Both the position numbers and the translations under genes were made by a program. From an uncultured Leptolyngbyaceae cyanobacterium (GTDB lineage: Bacteria; Cyanobacteriota; Cyanobacteriia; Leptolyngbyales; Leptolyngbyaceae), in contig CALIDI010000042.1 in NCBI GenBank assembly GCA_938023035.1, forward strand, positions 32,269 to 96,268: a DNA stretch of 64,000 nt, written 5' to 3'. Shown here one piece after another: positions 9,261-19,916 of this stretch. Under the pieces are notes generated by a model. The model was not told where the DNA came from and did not search any database. It was given only the letters and a program-made list of their open reading frames with translations. Numbering within the stretch: the first letter of the stretch is position 1; each line of letters starts with the position of its first letter.

Positions 9261-9738
9261 GGCCGAGTCTCCCAGCTACCCTAATAATAAAATCAATCGA
9301 CATTGTAGTGACGCATTCCCCATTCTTTGCATTATGTTCTGTTTCCTTAGATTTCGTGCGCCTTTTTAGGAAATCTCGCTGCAATCAGAAAGGGCAGGAT
9401 AACAATAAACAGCCGGCCCCCTAGTCTAGAGCAGTGGCAAGATAGCAATCGTTGCGTTAGCGATGGTAACAAAGCTTGGGTGGCCGCAAAACTAGCGCTG
9501 GCAGGTGGCAAGATAGCAATCGTTGCGTTAGCGATGGTAACAGGGAGAATTTACAAAATTCCACGATTTCTTAAAACTGCGATGAAGCGCAGTTGTCATA
9601 TTGAGGCGCGCCATCGCTGATTTGTGTCCTTCACTAGAGCTTTTTTGTAAAGGATTGTGGCATTTCGACGGCTTCTCCTTTTCCTACAAGAATGGCTAGG
9701 TAAGCTTAAAGCACATCCTCCCCGCTGTTTTTCCCACC
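9261..9738. other. Divergent spacer between the GntR gene and the adhesin gene
   Basis: No gene is supported. It holds two 38-bp direct repeats (listed separately) and must carry the promoters of both divergent genes; no single promoter is clear enough to call. GGCGCGCC at 9605-9612 is an isolated palindrome. Confidence 0.6.
9434..9542 (+). repeat. Two identical 38-bp direct repeats, 71-bp period
   Basis: Copies lie at 9434-9471 and 9505-9542 and are identical over 38 bases, starting GTGGCAAGATAGCAATCG and ending GCGATGGTAACA. Each holds an imperfect inverted repeat, ATCG and CGAT around TTGCGTTAG. They lie between the start of the GntR gene and the start of the adhesin gene. They could be a duplicated regulator site or a decayed repeat element. 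Confidence 0.85.
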
Positions 9739-12700
9739 ATGGAGCCTTACTGTTTCCGCTGGTTTGTATCCTCAGGTGTTCCTCTTGTAGCCCTTGCTTC
9801 CCTTATCGGCCCTGTTAGTGGACAAGTTGTACCCGATCAAACGTTGCCAACAAACTCTCAGGTCAATGGGTCTGGTTACACTCACTGCATCATTGAAGGA
9901 GGCACCCTGCGGGGGCACTATTTATTTCATAGTTTTCAGCAGTTTTCTATTCCTACGGGGGGAAGTGCGTTCTTCAATAACCCACTTGGGGTTGAGACGA
10001 TCCTGACGCGGGTTACAGGCCCTGCTATTTCCACGCTCGATGGGCTACTGAAAGCAAATGGTAATACCAATTTTTTTTTTACTGAACCCCAACGGAATCG
10101 TATTTGGGCCAGGGGCACAACTAGAGTTAGGCGGGTCTTTTTGGGCCAGTACGGCCAGTCGCATTCAGTTTGCCGATGGCAGTGAGTTTAGTGCGACGAA
10201 TCCCCAAGCACCGCCCTTGCTAACGGTTAACCTGACCCCAGGCTTGCAGTTGGGCGAGATCCCACCAGGAACGAGCATTACCCAGCGCGGGGATTTGAGA
10301 ACCCGTCAGAATCTCACCCTGAGCAGCGATCGCCTCGATTTGCAGGGCCACCTTCAAGCAGGGCAGGACTTAACATTGCAGGCCCAAACCATACTTCAGG
10401 TCAGGGATACGGCAACCACCCCGCTGGTCATGGCAGCCGGTCGATTTTTGACCCTACAAGGAAATCAGGGGATTGACATTCTGGCACTAGACAACCCACA
10501 AACAACCATTCAAAGCGGTAGCGATTTGCGCTTGGTCAGTGATGGCCTCATTTCTGGCGACACCCGTTTTTGGAGTGGGGGAAGTGTTGAACTCGTAACC
10601 TTGGGGGGCAATGCCGGAACATTTGTGAGTCTGTACGACCCGATTATCCAAGCCAATGGCAATGTAGTTTTTGGTAACTATACTGGAGTCGCGCTCAAAG
10701 TTGAAGCAACGGGCAATATTACAGGCGGCGATATTACCATTACTGGCCCAGATGTCGGCATTCCTACGACAGATCCTGATTTTGCTGTGTTGAGCAGCAG
10801 TCGGGTGTTGATTTTGCGCGCCGGGTTGGTGACTGTTTCAGCCCCTAACCTCCCTCAAATTGTCGGAGGAACCTCTTTCATTCCGGCACCCGGAGCGGCT
10901 ACAGGCAACATCAGCGTTGGAGGCATCAATACCTCTACCCTTCAGTTTTTGGGTTCTGCCGGTAATGGTGGCCCAATTTTGCTGTCGGCATCCGGGGATA
11001 TTGAGACCAGAGATTTGGTTTCTGCCTCTGCTTCTATCATCGTCGGCAATGCCCAAGCTGGAGGCGATATTACGATGTCGGCAGGAGGCCGCTTAGTGGT
11101 CAACGGTTCAATTCTGTCGGCATCGGTGGCAGCATCTGGGGGCAGCGGCAGGGGTGGCTCGGTCACGCTATCGGCAGGCAATACCCTCCAAATTGACGGA
11201 GCGGTTAACACCTTTTCGAGCGGCTCGAATGGCTCTGGAGATGGTGGAGTCTTAAATTTAACTTCTACAACAGGAGCCGTGGTTGTAAATGGGAACGTTG
11301 ATGCAGGCTCCCTTGCACTTCAGGGCGGAGCCGGGCGAGGGGGGGCCTTATCACTGGTAGCCAACGTGGCGGGTAGCACTGTCACAGTCAATGGTTCACT
11401 TCTTTCTACCTCGGTGGCCGGGGTAGGCTTTGGGAATGACGGCGGTGTGATCACTGTGGTAGCACCCACAATCCAGATTGGTGGAAATATCAGTACCGCT
11501 TCGACCGGGTCGAGTGGCTCAGGTAACGGTGGTGACTTGGGCTTAACGGCCACTGCCGGCGGTATCACGGTTGCCGGAGCGATGGATACAGGCTCCTTTG
11601 CCGCTTCAGGAGCGGCTGGGCAAGGAGGTGATATCACGCTGGTAGCCGTGGGCGAGATTGTGATGACTAATGTCACCACAGTGGCGGCAGTTGGTGGCGA
11701 CATTACGATTCGCACGGGCGATCGCCTTGCCTTAACAGACAATAGCGTTATCTTCAGCCAGAGCCAGGGCACAGACGCAACAGCCCAAGGGGGAACAATC
11801 GATATCCAGGCTCAGACGCTGGCTTTAGTAAATGGGGCACGGATCGGCACCAGTACACTGAATGCGGTTCAAGGTGGCAATCTAATCGTAAGGGTTCCCG
11901 CTGGACTCCAATTAGGTGGGGCGGACAGCAGTGGCACTGGCAGCGCCCTCTTTACCAATACATTTGGCACGGGCAAAGCCGGAAATATTGCAATCACAAC
12001 CTCCCAATTGAGTGTGGAAGACCGGGCTGGCATCAGTACCCAGACACTCAGTACGGGGGCAGGCGGGAATATTGACCTAACAGTGCAAAATTTGACACTG
12101 CAGAACCAAGGGCGAGTCCTCGCTATAACCAATGGAACTGGAAATGCGGGGGACGTGACTGTAACGGCCAGCCAATCGGTTCTAGTGAATGGGTTGCAAA
12201 GTCTGATCACGGCTCAATCTGGGGTAACAGCAACAGGGAAGGGCGGGGATTTAACGATTCGCAGCCCCCAAGTGATCGTTCAAAATGGGGGGCAGATTGA
12301 TGCCTCGGCTTTTGGTGCAGGGAAGGGCGGTAATTTGCTGATTGAGGCTAGCGATCGCGTCCAGGTAACGGGTACCTCAGCGGATGGCTCAGTGGCCAGT
12401 AATATTGCTTTAAATGCCGTTGGCAGTGGAGATGCGGGCGATCTGGTACAAATTAAAACCCGCCAACTACTGGTGCAAAACGGCGGACAAATTGGGGTCG
12501 GAACCTTTAGTAGCGGCCAGGGTGGCACGTTAGAAATCATTGCGACCGATGCGATCGCCGTCAGTGGAAGTGGTGCCGTTGGGGCGCAGGCTCCCAGCGG
12601 CCTGTTTGCCCGCAGCAACCCAGCCGCAACGGGCAATGCCGGTAACATTCAAATCACCACTGGGCGGCTGATCGTTGAAAACAATGCAGAGATTTCAGCC

Positions 12701-14464
12701 GAAAGCCTCGGTCAGGGGGCCGCCGGTAATATCGGTATCCAGGCTCAACAAGTGACGGTGCAGTCAGGTGCTAGCATTACGGCGAATACTCAAAGCCCAC
12801 AACCCGGCGGAAAGATTGCGATCGCGGCTACTGACTTTGTCCACATCACAGATCCCAGAAGTTTTATTGCAACCCAGGCTTTGCAATCCTCAGGGGATGC
12901 AGGCAGTTTAGAGATTTCGACAAGACAACTGCGGATTTTGGCCGGTGCCCAGGTTGCCAGTTCTACATTTAGTGCAGGCAACGCCGGCAACTTGACCGTC
13001 AAAGCCACCGAACTGGTAGAGGTGGCCGGTACTAATCCCAGTGGGTCTATTGCCAGCGTCTTAAATGCCGCAGCCAACCCGGATAGCCGTGGTAATGGTG
13101 GCAACCTTAAAATTGACACAAGTCGTTTGGTAGTGCGGGATGGCGGGCAAGTAGGGGTGGGAACCTTTGCCTCAGGAGATAGTGGCACCTTAGAAGTGAA
13201 CGCCACCGATTCAATCCTGGTGGTTGGCCGAGGGAGACAGCAACCCAGCGGCCTGTTTTCCTCGGTAGCAACGGGGGCCACTGGACAAGCCCGTAACTTG
13301 ACACTCAATACCCAGCGCTTGCTGGTTCAGGATGGGGGCACTCTTTCCGTCGCCACCAATGGGAGCGGCAATGGTGGTGCCCTCACAGTGAATGCAACAG
13401 AGAGTGTCATCTTGTCAGGTCAAGGAAGTAGCTTATCCAGCCGCACGTCCAGTTCTGGAAATAGCGGCAACATTCGCATTGCTAAACCCAGGCAACTCAC
13501 CCTGCAAGATGGGGCAACCATCAATGTGGGTAGTACAGGCACAGGGCAAAGCGGCAATTTAAGTATCCAGGCCGATCACATTACTCTGACTAATCAATCA
13601 AGCCTAGTGGCAGAAACCAACAGCACCGATGGGGGCAATATTCAAATCACTAGCGACAGGTTATTGCTGTTGCGCGCCAATAGTCTTATCTCTGCGACGG
13701 CAGGCACAGCCCAAGCGGGGGGTGATGGTGGCAACATTACGATTACAACCCCCTTTGTCATTGGTGTCTTGTCTGAAAATAGCGATATCCGTGCAAATGC
13801 GTTTACTGGCAATGGGGGCAATGTCATCGTTAATGCAAACGGTATTTTTGGTCTGGAGTTTCAACCATTTGATACCCCTAATAGCGACATCACCGCCAGT
13901 TCGCAGTTTGGGTTTACCGGAACTGTGGTTTTGAATACGTTGAATGTCGATCCGAGTCGGGGGTTGACAAATCTGCCAACAAATTTGACGGATCCATCGC
14001 AGCAGGTCAACAAAAGCTGCTCTCCCCGTCGTCGCCAGGGCAATCGTTTTGTGGTCACTGGGCGGGGGGGCTTACCAGCTAGCCCAGAAGACAGCTTAAC
14101 GGGTGTGCAACCGCAAGTGGAAGTCTTAGGGCCTGTGCCCAGTAGTACCGATCCCGCGTTGCCCGCTCAACCCCCTCAAACCCACGCGCCGATTTCTCCA
14201 CCGATTTCTCCAATTGTTGAGGCTCAGGGATGGAAGCTCCATGCAGATGGTTCAATTCTTTTAGTTGCCCAAGCAGCAGAACCGATGGGAGCGGCATACC
14301 GTTCCCCAATCCTCCCGTTCAACTGCGATGGAGGTTTTTTGAGAACAAATAGAACAAATAACCGAGGCGATCGCCCTCCGTCTGTATCCCACTTGTCCCT
14401 AACTCATCGGGCGCCAGTTTTGGCGTGCATCCATGGGGGACTGAATTTTCGGCTGCAATCATAA
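9739..14464 (+). CDS. TpsA-like filamentous haemagglutinin adhesin, frame broken at T10
   Basis: About 1574 codons once one base is allowed for. Frame 1 from ATG 9739 gives a signal peptide (FVSSGVPLVALASLIGPVSG) and the start of the haemagglutination-activity (TPS) domain, DGLLKANGNTNFF. After ten T at 10071-10080 the matching sequence continues in frame 2 as LLNPNGIVFGPGAQLELGGSF, the standard NPNGI core. The long body is beta-helix repeats rich in G, N and S (GNAGNI and GGNL types). The C-terminus has SCSPRRRQGNRFVVTGRGGLP, typical of cyanobacterial members. Such proteins cross the outer membrane through a TpsB pore, which is not in the window. With nine T the gene would be open throughout. 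It meets the histidine kinase gene tail to tail 5 bp apart. Confidence 0.85.
10071..10080 (+). repeat. Homopolymer run of ten T at the adhesin frame break
   Basis: Ten consecutive T within the TPS domain sit exactly where the reading frame shifts. Nine T would give asparagine, two phenylalanines and LLNPNG in one open frame. It may be a slippage tract (replication or transcription) or a base-call error. Confidence 0.9.
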
Positions 14465-14469
14465 CCCGG

Positions 14470-16581
14470 TCAGTAGACGACCCTATTCTTACCTAGGCAT
14501 GGTTGCAGCGTTTCCTCAGTGGCAATCAGGTTAGAACCTTGGCGATGTTGAATCGGAATTTCAACCAAAAATTCAGCCCCTAAACCTGGCTCTGAGTAAA
14601 ACTTGAGATTCCCCTTGTGTTGGTTGACAATCGTTTGATAGCTCATGGTTAGCCCCAAGCCCATCCCTTCACCCACCTCTTTTGTTGTGAAAAAGGGGTC
14701 AAAAATTTTGGATTGAATTTCGTGGCTAATACCAGGGCCATTGTCGGCAATAACAATGCGGGCCATGGCGGGATAGTGTTCATTCGCGGGAATGAAATCG
14801 CTACAGATCGCAATCGTTTTGTTTGCCCCCTGCCATTGGCGGAGGGCCTCGATCGAATTGAGGATGAGATTCATAAACACCTGGTTGATCTGACTTGGAA
14901 AGCATTCCACCGGCGGTAACATACCGTACTGGCGAATCACCTCAATTTCCTCTAACTCTGGTTTCAGCACAAAGAGGGTACTTTCGATACCCTGGTGTAG
15001 GTCAACCGCCTTAAGACTGGCTTCATCCAAACGTGAGAAGTTGCGTAGCGTTAAGACGATTTGGCGAATGCGATCCGCCCCAGATCGCATGGAATTGAGG
15101 ATTTGGGGTAAATCCCGCAGCAGGAAGGCCACATCAATCTCCTCCAGCAGGGCCTGTAACTCGGTATCGGGCTGGGGCGATCGCACCTGATAGGCATTCA
15201 GTAAGCGCAGCAAATCTTTCACATAGGTGTCAATGTAAGGAATATTGGCATAGATAAAATTAATCGGGTTATTGATTTCATGGGCTACCCCTGCCACCAT
15301 CCGCCCTAGACTTGAAATCTTTTCGCTCTGAATCAGTTGAGTCTGGGTCAGGCGCAATTCATCCAGGGCTTTGGTGAGGCTCTCAGCCTGCGCCGCACGG
15401 GTGAGGGCCTGGTGGTGCATTTGGGAATAGAGATGGGCCTGTTGAATGGAAATGGCCAGTTGATCGGCCACTGCCTGGGCCAAGTGCTGGTCATTTTGCG
15501 ACCAGTAGCGCACATGGGAGCACTGGTTTAAGTAGAGGATGGCAAAGAGATGTTCCTTAGTCTGCACCGGAATCACGAGCGAAGATTTAATCTGGGCCTT
15601 CTTGTATTCTGGGTTATAGGCACCGATGCGGTCATCCTGAGTCACATCACTAATCACGACCCGTTGACGATTTTGAATCACCCATTGGGTCATCGGCCCA
15701 GCCACATCAAAATCTTGCCAAGATGGCAGAAAAGGGGGACGACACACTTCATACAAGTGACTCCCAATCGAAGTTTGAGCAGAATGGAGGGGACTCCCCT
15801 GCTCCTCTACCAGATGCACCAGGCAGCGATCGGCTTCGAGGGCGTTCATCAATTGGGCGATCGCCCCCTTGAGGATCACCTCTAGCTCAAAGCTCTGGCG
15901 GGTCTGGGTCGTAATCTGATTGACCAACTGCTCCCGCTGGGCTTGCTTCTGGGTTTTTTCGTAGAGTTGGGCCTGACTAATCGCAATCTCTAGCTGTTGG
16001 GCAACCAACTGCATAAAATCAACTTCAGCAGTTGACCAGCGGCGGGGAGCATCGGCTAAGCAGGCCAAAAAACCAATCGTGCCATCTTTGGAGTGAATGG
16101 GGATCAACAGGTTGGCTGCTGCTCCTAGAACCGGTGGATAGGGCGTCTGTCGGGCCTTAGAAGTCGGTAGCAACTGCCACAGAGATCGCCAAATTGCAGG
16201 CGGGGCCGTTTTTGCCTCAGCAACCACCAATTCTCCCTGGGTAATGGCCTGGGCCACAGCGCCAAAGATCTCCAGGGGGTAATAGCCCATTTCTTGTAGC
16301 GGGTTTTGGGCTGCCGGGTTCGCTGCCGTTTGTGTCGCATGTCGAACATATTCGCTCATCACCTGGATGCGCTGAGTATCTTCGAAGTACCAAAAGAAGA
16401 AACAGCGATCTAGGCTCAGCAGGTTGGCAACTTCTTCAACAGCCGTTTGCAAAACGACTTTTGACTCTAAGGAGTTACGGATGCGATCGACCATACGCCG
16501 AAGCAAAGCGCTTTGGCGGTCAGCACCATAAAAATTGGGCAATAGTAATCGCTCTAGGATGGATTTAGATTGGCGCAACAA
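14470..16581 (-). CDS. GAF-GAF sensor histidine kinase
   Basis: A 703-residue soluble kinase without membrane segments. Two GAF domains are visible, at about residues 30-205 (DRCFFFWYFEDTQ, LIPIHSKDGTIGFLAC) and 225-395 (DRCLVHLVEEQG, SSLVIPVQTKEHLFAILYL). A coiled linker leads to the HisKA segment SLGRMVAGVAHEINNPINF with phospho-acceptor His near 432, followed by the HATPase_c domain: N box NQVFMNLILNSIEAL, G1 IADNGPGIS, F box DPFFTTKEVG and G2 GMGLGLTMSY. There is no bilin-binding cysteine in an obvious phytochrome context, so the signal is unknown. No response regulator is adjacent. It converges with the adhesin gene, leaving a 5-bp gap, which is a shared 3' end rather than an operon. Confidence 0.92.
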   Translation of the reverse strand: MLRQSKSILERLLLPNFYGADRQSALLRRMVDRIRNSLESKVVLQTAVEEVANLLSLDRCFFFWYFEDTQRIQVMSEYVRHATQTAANPAAQNPLQEMGYYPLEIFGAVAQAITQGELVVAEAKTAPPAIWRSLWQLLPTSKARQTPYPPVLGAAANLLIPIHSKDGTIGFLACLADAPRRWSTAEVDFMQLVAQQLEIAISQAQLYEKTQKQAQREQLVNQITTQTRQSFELEVILKGAIAQLMNALEADRCLVHLVEEQGSPLHSAQTSIGSHLYEVCRPPFLPSWQDFDVAGPMTQWVIQNRQRVVISDVTQDDRIGAYNPEYKKAQIKSSLVIPVQTKEHLFAILYLNQCSHVRYWSQNDQHLAQAVADQLAISIQQAHLYSQMHHQALTRAAQAESLTKALDELRLTQTQLIQSEKISSLGRMVAGVAHEINNPINFIYANIPYIDTYVKDLLRLLNAYQVRSPQPDTELQALLEEIDVAFLLRDLPQILNSMRSGADRIRQIVLTLRNFSRLDEASLKAVDLHQGIESTLFVLKPELEEIEVIRQYGMLPPVECFPSQINQVFMNLILNSIEALRQWQGANKTIAICSDFIPANEHYPAMARIVIADNGPGISHEIQSKIFDPFFTTKEVGEGMGLGLTMSYQTIVNQHKGNLKFYSEPGLGAEFLVEIPIQHRQGSNLIATEETLQPCLGKNRVVY

Positions 16582-17441
16582 CAGGAATACACTTCACAAC
16601 AACAGGAACACGCTTACACCCATTTAGCTTAAACTGATCATTTTTCTACGCATACTTGGCTTGTGTGCGTCAAACAATACTTTTGAGTGGCTCCAGTGTT
16701 CAATCTGGAAAGCTCTGACAGGTCGCGAATCGCTAACCCTCACAATCTAGCCCGTATCAATGTGCTGGCGCTCAGTGACTCATCCCATCAACTTGACAAA
16801 ACACTCCCTTAAATGGGTACCCTGGCGCAGAAGCCTAGACGCTCCTCATAAGCACTTTAGCCTTAATCAATGACACCCTTGACTGGAACAAGCTTAAAGG
16901 ATACTTCAAAGACCCATCCCCCAGTCGCCCTGACGACTATAATTACAGCGATGGCAGCAAGGCCCTGCCCTCGCAGGTTACAGAAGGTTCCGGATGGGTC
17001 AAGCCCGCCAGCGCAGGACTTGGATCGAATATCAGCGCAACTTTATCAGGACAGCTTTAACACTTGGACACGTTGCAAACGTCCTACTTAAAAACATCCT
17101 ATTAAGTTGTAAACGTCCTATTAAAAGGGATGCATTGGAATAACGGAATGGGTCTTCAAATCCATAAGTCTAGAGAATTGATTAAAACGCTCTCCTCCAT
17201 CTGAAAAATGGCTCGACAGTTCAGCGCTAATCCCTCAAACGATACCCCTGTCATGATCTAGAGCGTAATCGTACCGACTCCTGATGATTGGGGTTGTATT
17301 GGTTTCTACAAAATACTGATATTAAAATTAATCTATTAAAAACTAATCATTTTTTATTTTCCCTGAGGAGCGCTACCGTTGAAATCGTGGATTTAGGTAA
17401 ACTACCTTTTGATTTGGATGAAGTTTTTTTGAGCAACCCCA
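16582..17441. other. 860-bp spacer without a supported gene
   Basis: No reading frame with protein-like composition is seen. A pair of near-identical 20-mers lies at 17073-17094 and 17107-17126 (core AAACGTCCTA), with a third shorter CATCCTATTAA between them. The kinase promoter should lie at the left end. Confidence 0.6.
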
Positions 17442-17576
17442 ATGAAGCGATCGCCCCGTCATCAATTGCTACAACTGCTCATGGGTGGGCTGTTGTTGCT
17501 GCAAGCCTGTGCCCCAGCGGCCAATCCCCCCCAAGAACCACCCAGCCCGACCCAACCGTCACCGAGTCCGCAATAA
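17442..17576 (+). CDS. Small putative lipoprotein (44 aa)
   Basis: A short frame starting at ATG 17442 codes for a charged n-region (MKRSPRHQ), a hydrophobic core (LLQLLMGGLLLL) and a lipobox LLLQAC with cysteine at residue 23. After it comes a tail of proline, glutamine and serine (PPQEPPSPTQPSPSPQ) ending in TAA at 17574. That is a complete lipoprotein signal with an extended surface tail and nothing else. The stop is 19 bp before the GTG of the glutathione transferase gene, so the two may be co-transcribed. No strong ribosome-binding site is visible. It could instead be the remnant of a longer lipoprotein. Confidence 0.5.
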   Translation: MKRSPRHQLLQLLMGGLLLLQACAPAANPPQEPPSPTQPSPSPQ

Positions 17577-17595
17577 CACCACCGCCCCCTTTCCT

Positions 17596-18264
17596 GTGAA
17601 GCTTCTTCAATTCAGCACCTCTCACTATTGCCGCAAAGCTAGGCTGGCTCTTGGTTACAAGCAAATTGACTACACCGTCGAAAATCTCACACCGGGATTA
17701 CACAGCCTGCGAATCAAACCATTGACGGGCCTGACGACTGTACCGGTTCTCTTGCCAGAGGCCGAAGCGCAGCCAACGGTGGTGGGTGACTCCAGTCAAA
17801 TTTTTCATTTTCTAGAAAAATATAAGCCTGACCCACCTCTAGTACCTGCTGACCCCACTCAACAGCGCCAAGCCTGGCTGTTGGAGGATTGGCTAGATGA
17901 AAGTATTGGCACGGCTACACGTTTTGTCTATTACCAGTTTCGCGCGGGCGCTGGTAAAGCGATTGATCCATCCCTGATGAGCCAGGCGGTGATTGGGGTT
18001 GTGCGATGGCAGTATCAAATTAATTCTGCCAGTGTGGCATTGGCGGCGCAGCGTTTAGACCTAGCATTAGAGGTATTGGGCGATCGCTGGCAAACGGCCC
18101 CCTATCTGGTCGGCAATCGCCCAACCATTGCCGACCTAACGGCAGCAGCCTTGCTGAGTCCCCTAGCCTTGCTGCCCACCTATCGGCAGGGTTACCCGTG
18201 GGTGTTTGACCGGATTAAAGCGATTCACCAACTGTGCCAAGAGCCTTTGCCACCAGGATTTTAA
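17596..18264 (+). CDS. Glutathione S-transferase family protein
   Basis: A 222-residue protein with the thioredoxin-like N-domain starting at GTG 17596 (VKLLQFSTSHYCRKARLALG): the SHYCRK segment occupies the catalytic Ser/Cys position. The conserved cis-proline is in LTTVPVLL and the glutathione gamma-glutamyl contact in VGDSSQIFHFL. The alpha-helical C-domain follows with the N-capping motif NRPTIADLTAAALL. The GTG start is preferred over upstream in-frame codons because the fold begins there and the upstream translation is low-complexity. It probably conjugates or reduces small electrophiles or peroxides; the substrate is unknown. Confidence 0.88.
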   Translation: MKLLQFSTSHYCRKARLALGYKQIDYTVENLTPGLHSLRIKPLTGLTTVPVLLPEAEAQPTVVGDSSQIFHFLEKYKPDPPLVPADPTQQRQAWLLEDWLDESIGTATRFVYYQFRAGAGKAIDPSLMSQAVIGVVRWQYQINSASVALAAQRLDLALEVLGDRWQTAPYLVGNRPTIADLTAAALLSPLALLPTYRQGYPWVFDRIKAIHQLCQEPLPPGF

Positions 18265-18455
18265 AGAGTAATGGGACTCTAAAGGGCAAAAGAGCAGGAT
18301 TTGGATTTCTGTCGTTGAGTGTTTCATTTTCAGGTTTTAGTTGAGTTTTGCCAGGGAGGTTGCCTGGGTAGGTTAACCTATCAAATAGGGCTGACTCCCC
18401 TTAACCGGCATCCCCCAGATAAGACGGAAATCGTGGGTGCACGGGAGTGCGATCG

Positions 18456-18474
18456 CTCCAGAGCTTCTCTGGAG
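18456..18474 (+). promoter_or_regulatory. Hairpin upstream of trpC
   Basis: CTCCAGAG, loop CTT, CTCTGGAG form a perfect 8-bp stem 67 bp before the trpC start. It may end transcription from the glutathione transferase gene or act in the trpC leader; the downstream T run is short (TTTT at 18482-18485). Confidence 0.35.
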
Positions 18475-18541
18475 TAGGAGCTTTTGCCCCATTAAATGGC
18501 CTTGATTGTTCCATCCTTGAACGCGTTTTCCATCACTTCCC

Positions 18542-19429
18542 ATGCAGATTCGTCGGCGATCGCCTAATCCTAGTGTTTCTGTCCTTGACCTCAACTATGT
18601 GGTGCCAGTGCCAGATGCAAAACCACAGCACATTCTTGAAGAAATTGTTTGGCATAAAGAAGTAGAGGTTGAGCGCTGGCGTGAGCAAGTTCCTCTCAAT
18701 GACCTGAGGCAACGGGTGCAAGATTCACCCCCCGCAAAGGACTTCTTGCAAGCGCTGCGCCAAGGAAAAACCCAACCCGCCGTGATCGCAGAGGTAAAAA
18801 AGGCGTCTCCCAGCAAAGGGGTGATTCGGGCTGATTTTGACCCGGTGGCAATCGCCCAGTCCTACGCATCAGGGGGGGCCAGTTGTCTTTCAGTGCTGAC
18901 CGATCAACGCTTCTTTCAAGGCAGTTTTGAATACCTATCTCAGATTCGCGCCGCTGTTGACTTGCCTTTACTCTGTAAAGACTTTATTCTGTACCCCTAT
19001 CAGATGTACCTAGCACGGGCCAATGGGGCCGATGCGATTCTACTAATTGCGGCAATTTTGCCCGACAAAGATCTGAAATATTTCTTAAAGATTGTGCGAA
19101 CGCTGGGCATGACCGCGTTAGTAGAAGTGCATACCCTGGCAGAATTTGATCGCGTCTTGGCCTTAGATGAGGTTGAGCTGATTGGGATCAATAACCGTAA
19201 CTTGCAGGATTTCTCTGTTCATTTGCAGACGACTTGCGACTTGTTATCTCAGCGTCGCGACCAGCTTCAGGCTCGCTCCCTGCTGGTTGTGAGTGAGTCG
19301 GGGCTACACACTCCAGCCGATCTTCAACAAGTGGCTGATGCTGGGGCAAAGGCCGTGCTAATTGGTGAAGCCTTGATGAAACAGCCAGAGCCGGGTGTGG
19401 CTTTGCAACAGTTGTTTGAGTCTGCTTAG
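18542..19429 (+). CDS. trpC: Indole-3-glycerol phosphate synthase
   Basis: A 295-residue TIM-barrel enzyme that closes carboxyphenylamino-deoxyribulose phosphate to indole-3-glycerol phosphate in tryptophan synthesis. Visible active-site segments are [15 protein letters not shown] (catalytic lysine region), [25 protein letters not shown] (second lysine), [10 protein letters not shown] and [11 protein letters not shown]. The N-terminal extension of about 30 residues ([15 protein letters not shown]) is usual for cyanobacterial TrpC. The gene stands alone, as trp genes are dispersed in cyanobacteria. The start at ATG 18542 gives the full N-terminal helix that binds substrate. Confidence 0.96.
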   Translation: MQIRRRSPNPSVSVLDLNYVVPVPDAKPQHILEEIVWHKEVEVERWREQVPLNDLRQRVQDSPPAKDFLQALRQGKTQPAVIAEVKKASPSKGVIRADFDPVAIAQSYASGGASCLSVLTDQRFFQGSFEYLSQIRAAVDLPLLCKDFILYPYQMYLARANGADAILLIAAILPDKDLKYFLKIVRTLGMTALVEVHTLAEFDRVLALDEVELIGINNRNLQDFSVHLQTTCDLLSQRRDQLQARSLLVVSESGLHTPADLQQVADAGAKAVLIGEALMKQPEPGVALQQLFESA

Positions 19430-19916
19430 AGGGGTCTGTCAATGTTTCGGATGATTTTTCTGCCGCTTGTGCCGCTGTCTGCACCTTTCTGGTCTTTTGG
19501 TTGACTCAACCTTTGCAGGTTCGTCAAGGGTGGGGTTCCCTAAGGAGAATGAATTATGCACAATGGCGGATTGTAGGGTGGAAAACCTGCACTAGAAGCC
19601 ATTTTTAACTTTTTATTTTGAATGAGTTCTGATTTTGAGGAGACTCGTTTGGCCATTTTAGTAAGAACAGGGGTAGTCCTATTTCTTAAAAGATGGAGAA
19701 TAATCGCGCGTTTCTAGCCGCTTTTCAGCAAGCGTTTGCCAGTTCGAGGTTATTTTGCTCTGTCCTTATACATAAGGATACATAAGGGCACACCAGAGCA
19801 GTTCTCTGTCCCCTTTATTGCCCGCTCAGGCTGATATCAAAAGCCTGAAAACCCGTTGTTTCAGAGCCTCGGCTCAACCATTGTTGATTTCGTACTCTTT
19901 ACCCCAGGTTGCTTCT
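19430..19916. other. Spacer of about 490 bp
   Basis: No convincing gene. AAGGAG at 19541-19546 precedes ATG 19549 of an 18-codon frame, and ATG at 19693 opens a 30-codon frame; neither resembles a known small protein. CATAAGGATACATAAGGG near 19771-19788 is a short direct repeat. Confidence 0.5.

Noticed and set aside
9434..9542. CRISPR array
   Set aside because: Only two repeat copies with one spacer and no cas genes.
11320..11772. Minus-strand 150-residue frame inside the adhesin
   Set aside because: It is the antisense of glycine-rich repeats and its P/A/T composition follows from that; no domain.
13629..13934. Plus-strand alternate frame of 101 codons in the adhesin
   Set aside because: Overlaps the true coding frame and has no recognisable family.
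16870..17091. 73-residue frame in the spacer after the kinase
   Set aside because: No family character, no ribosome-binding site, irregular composition.
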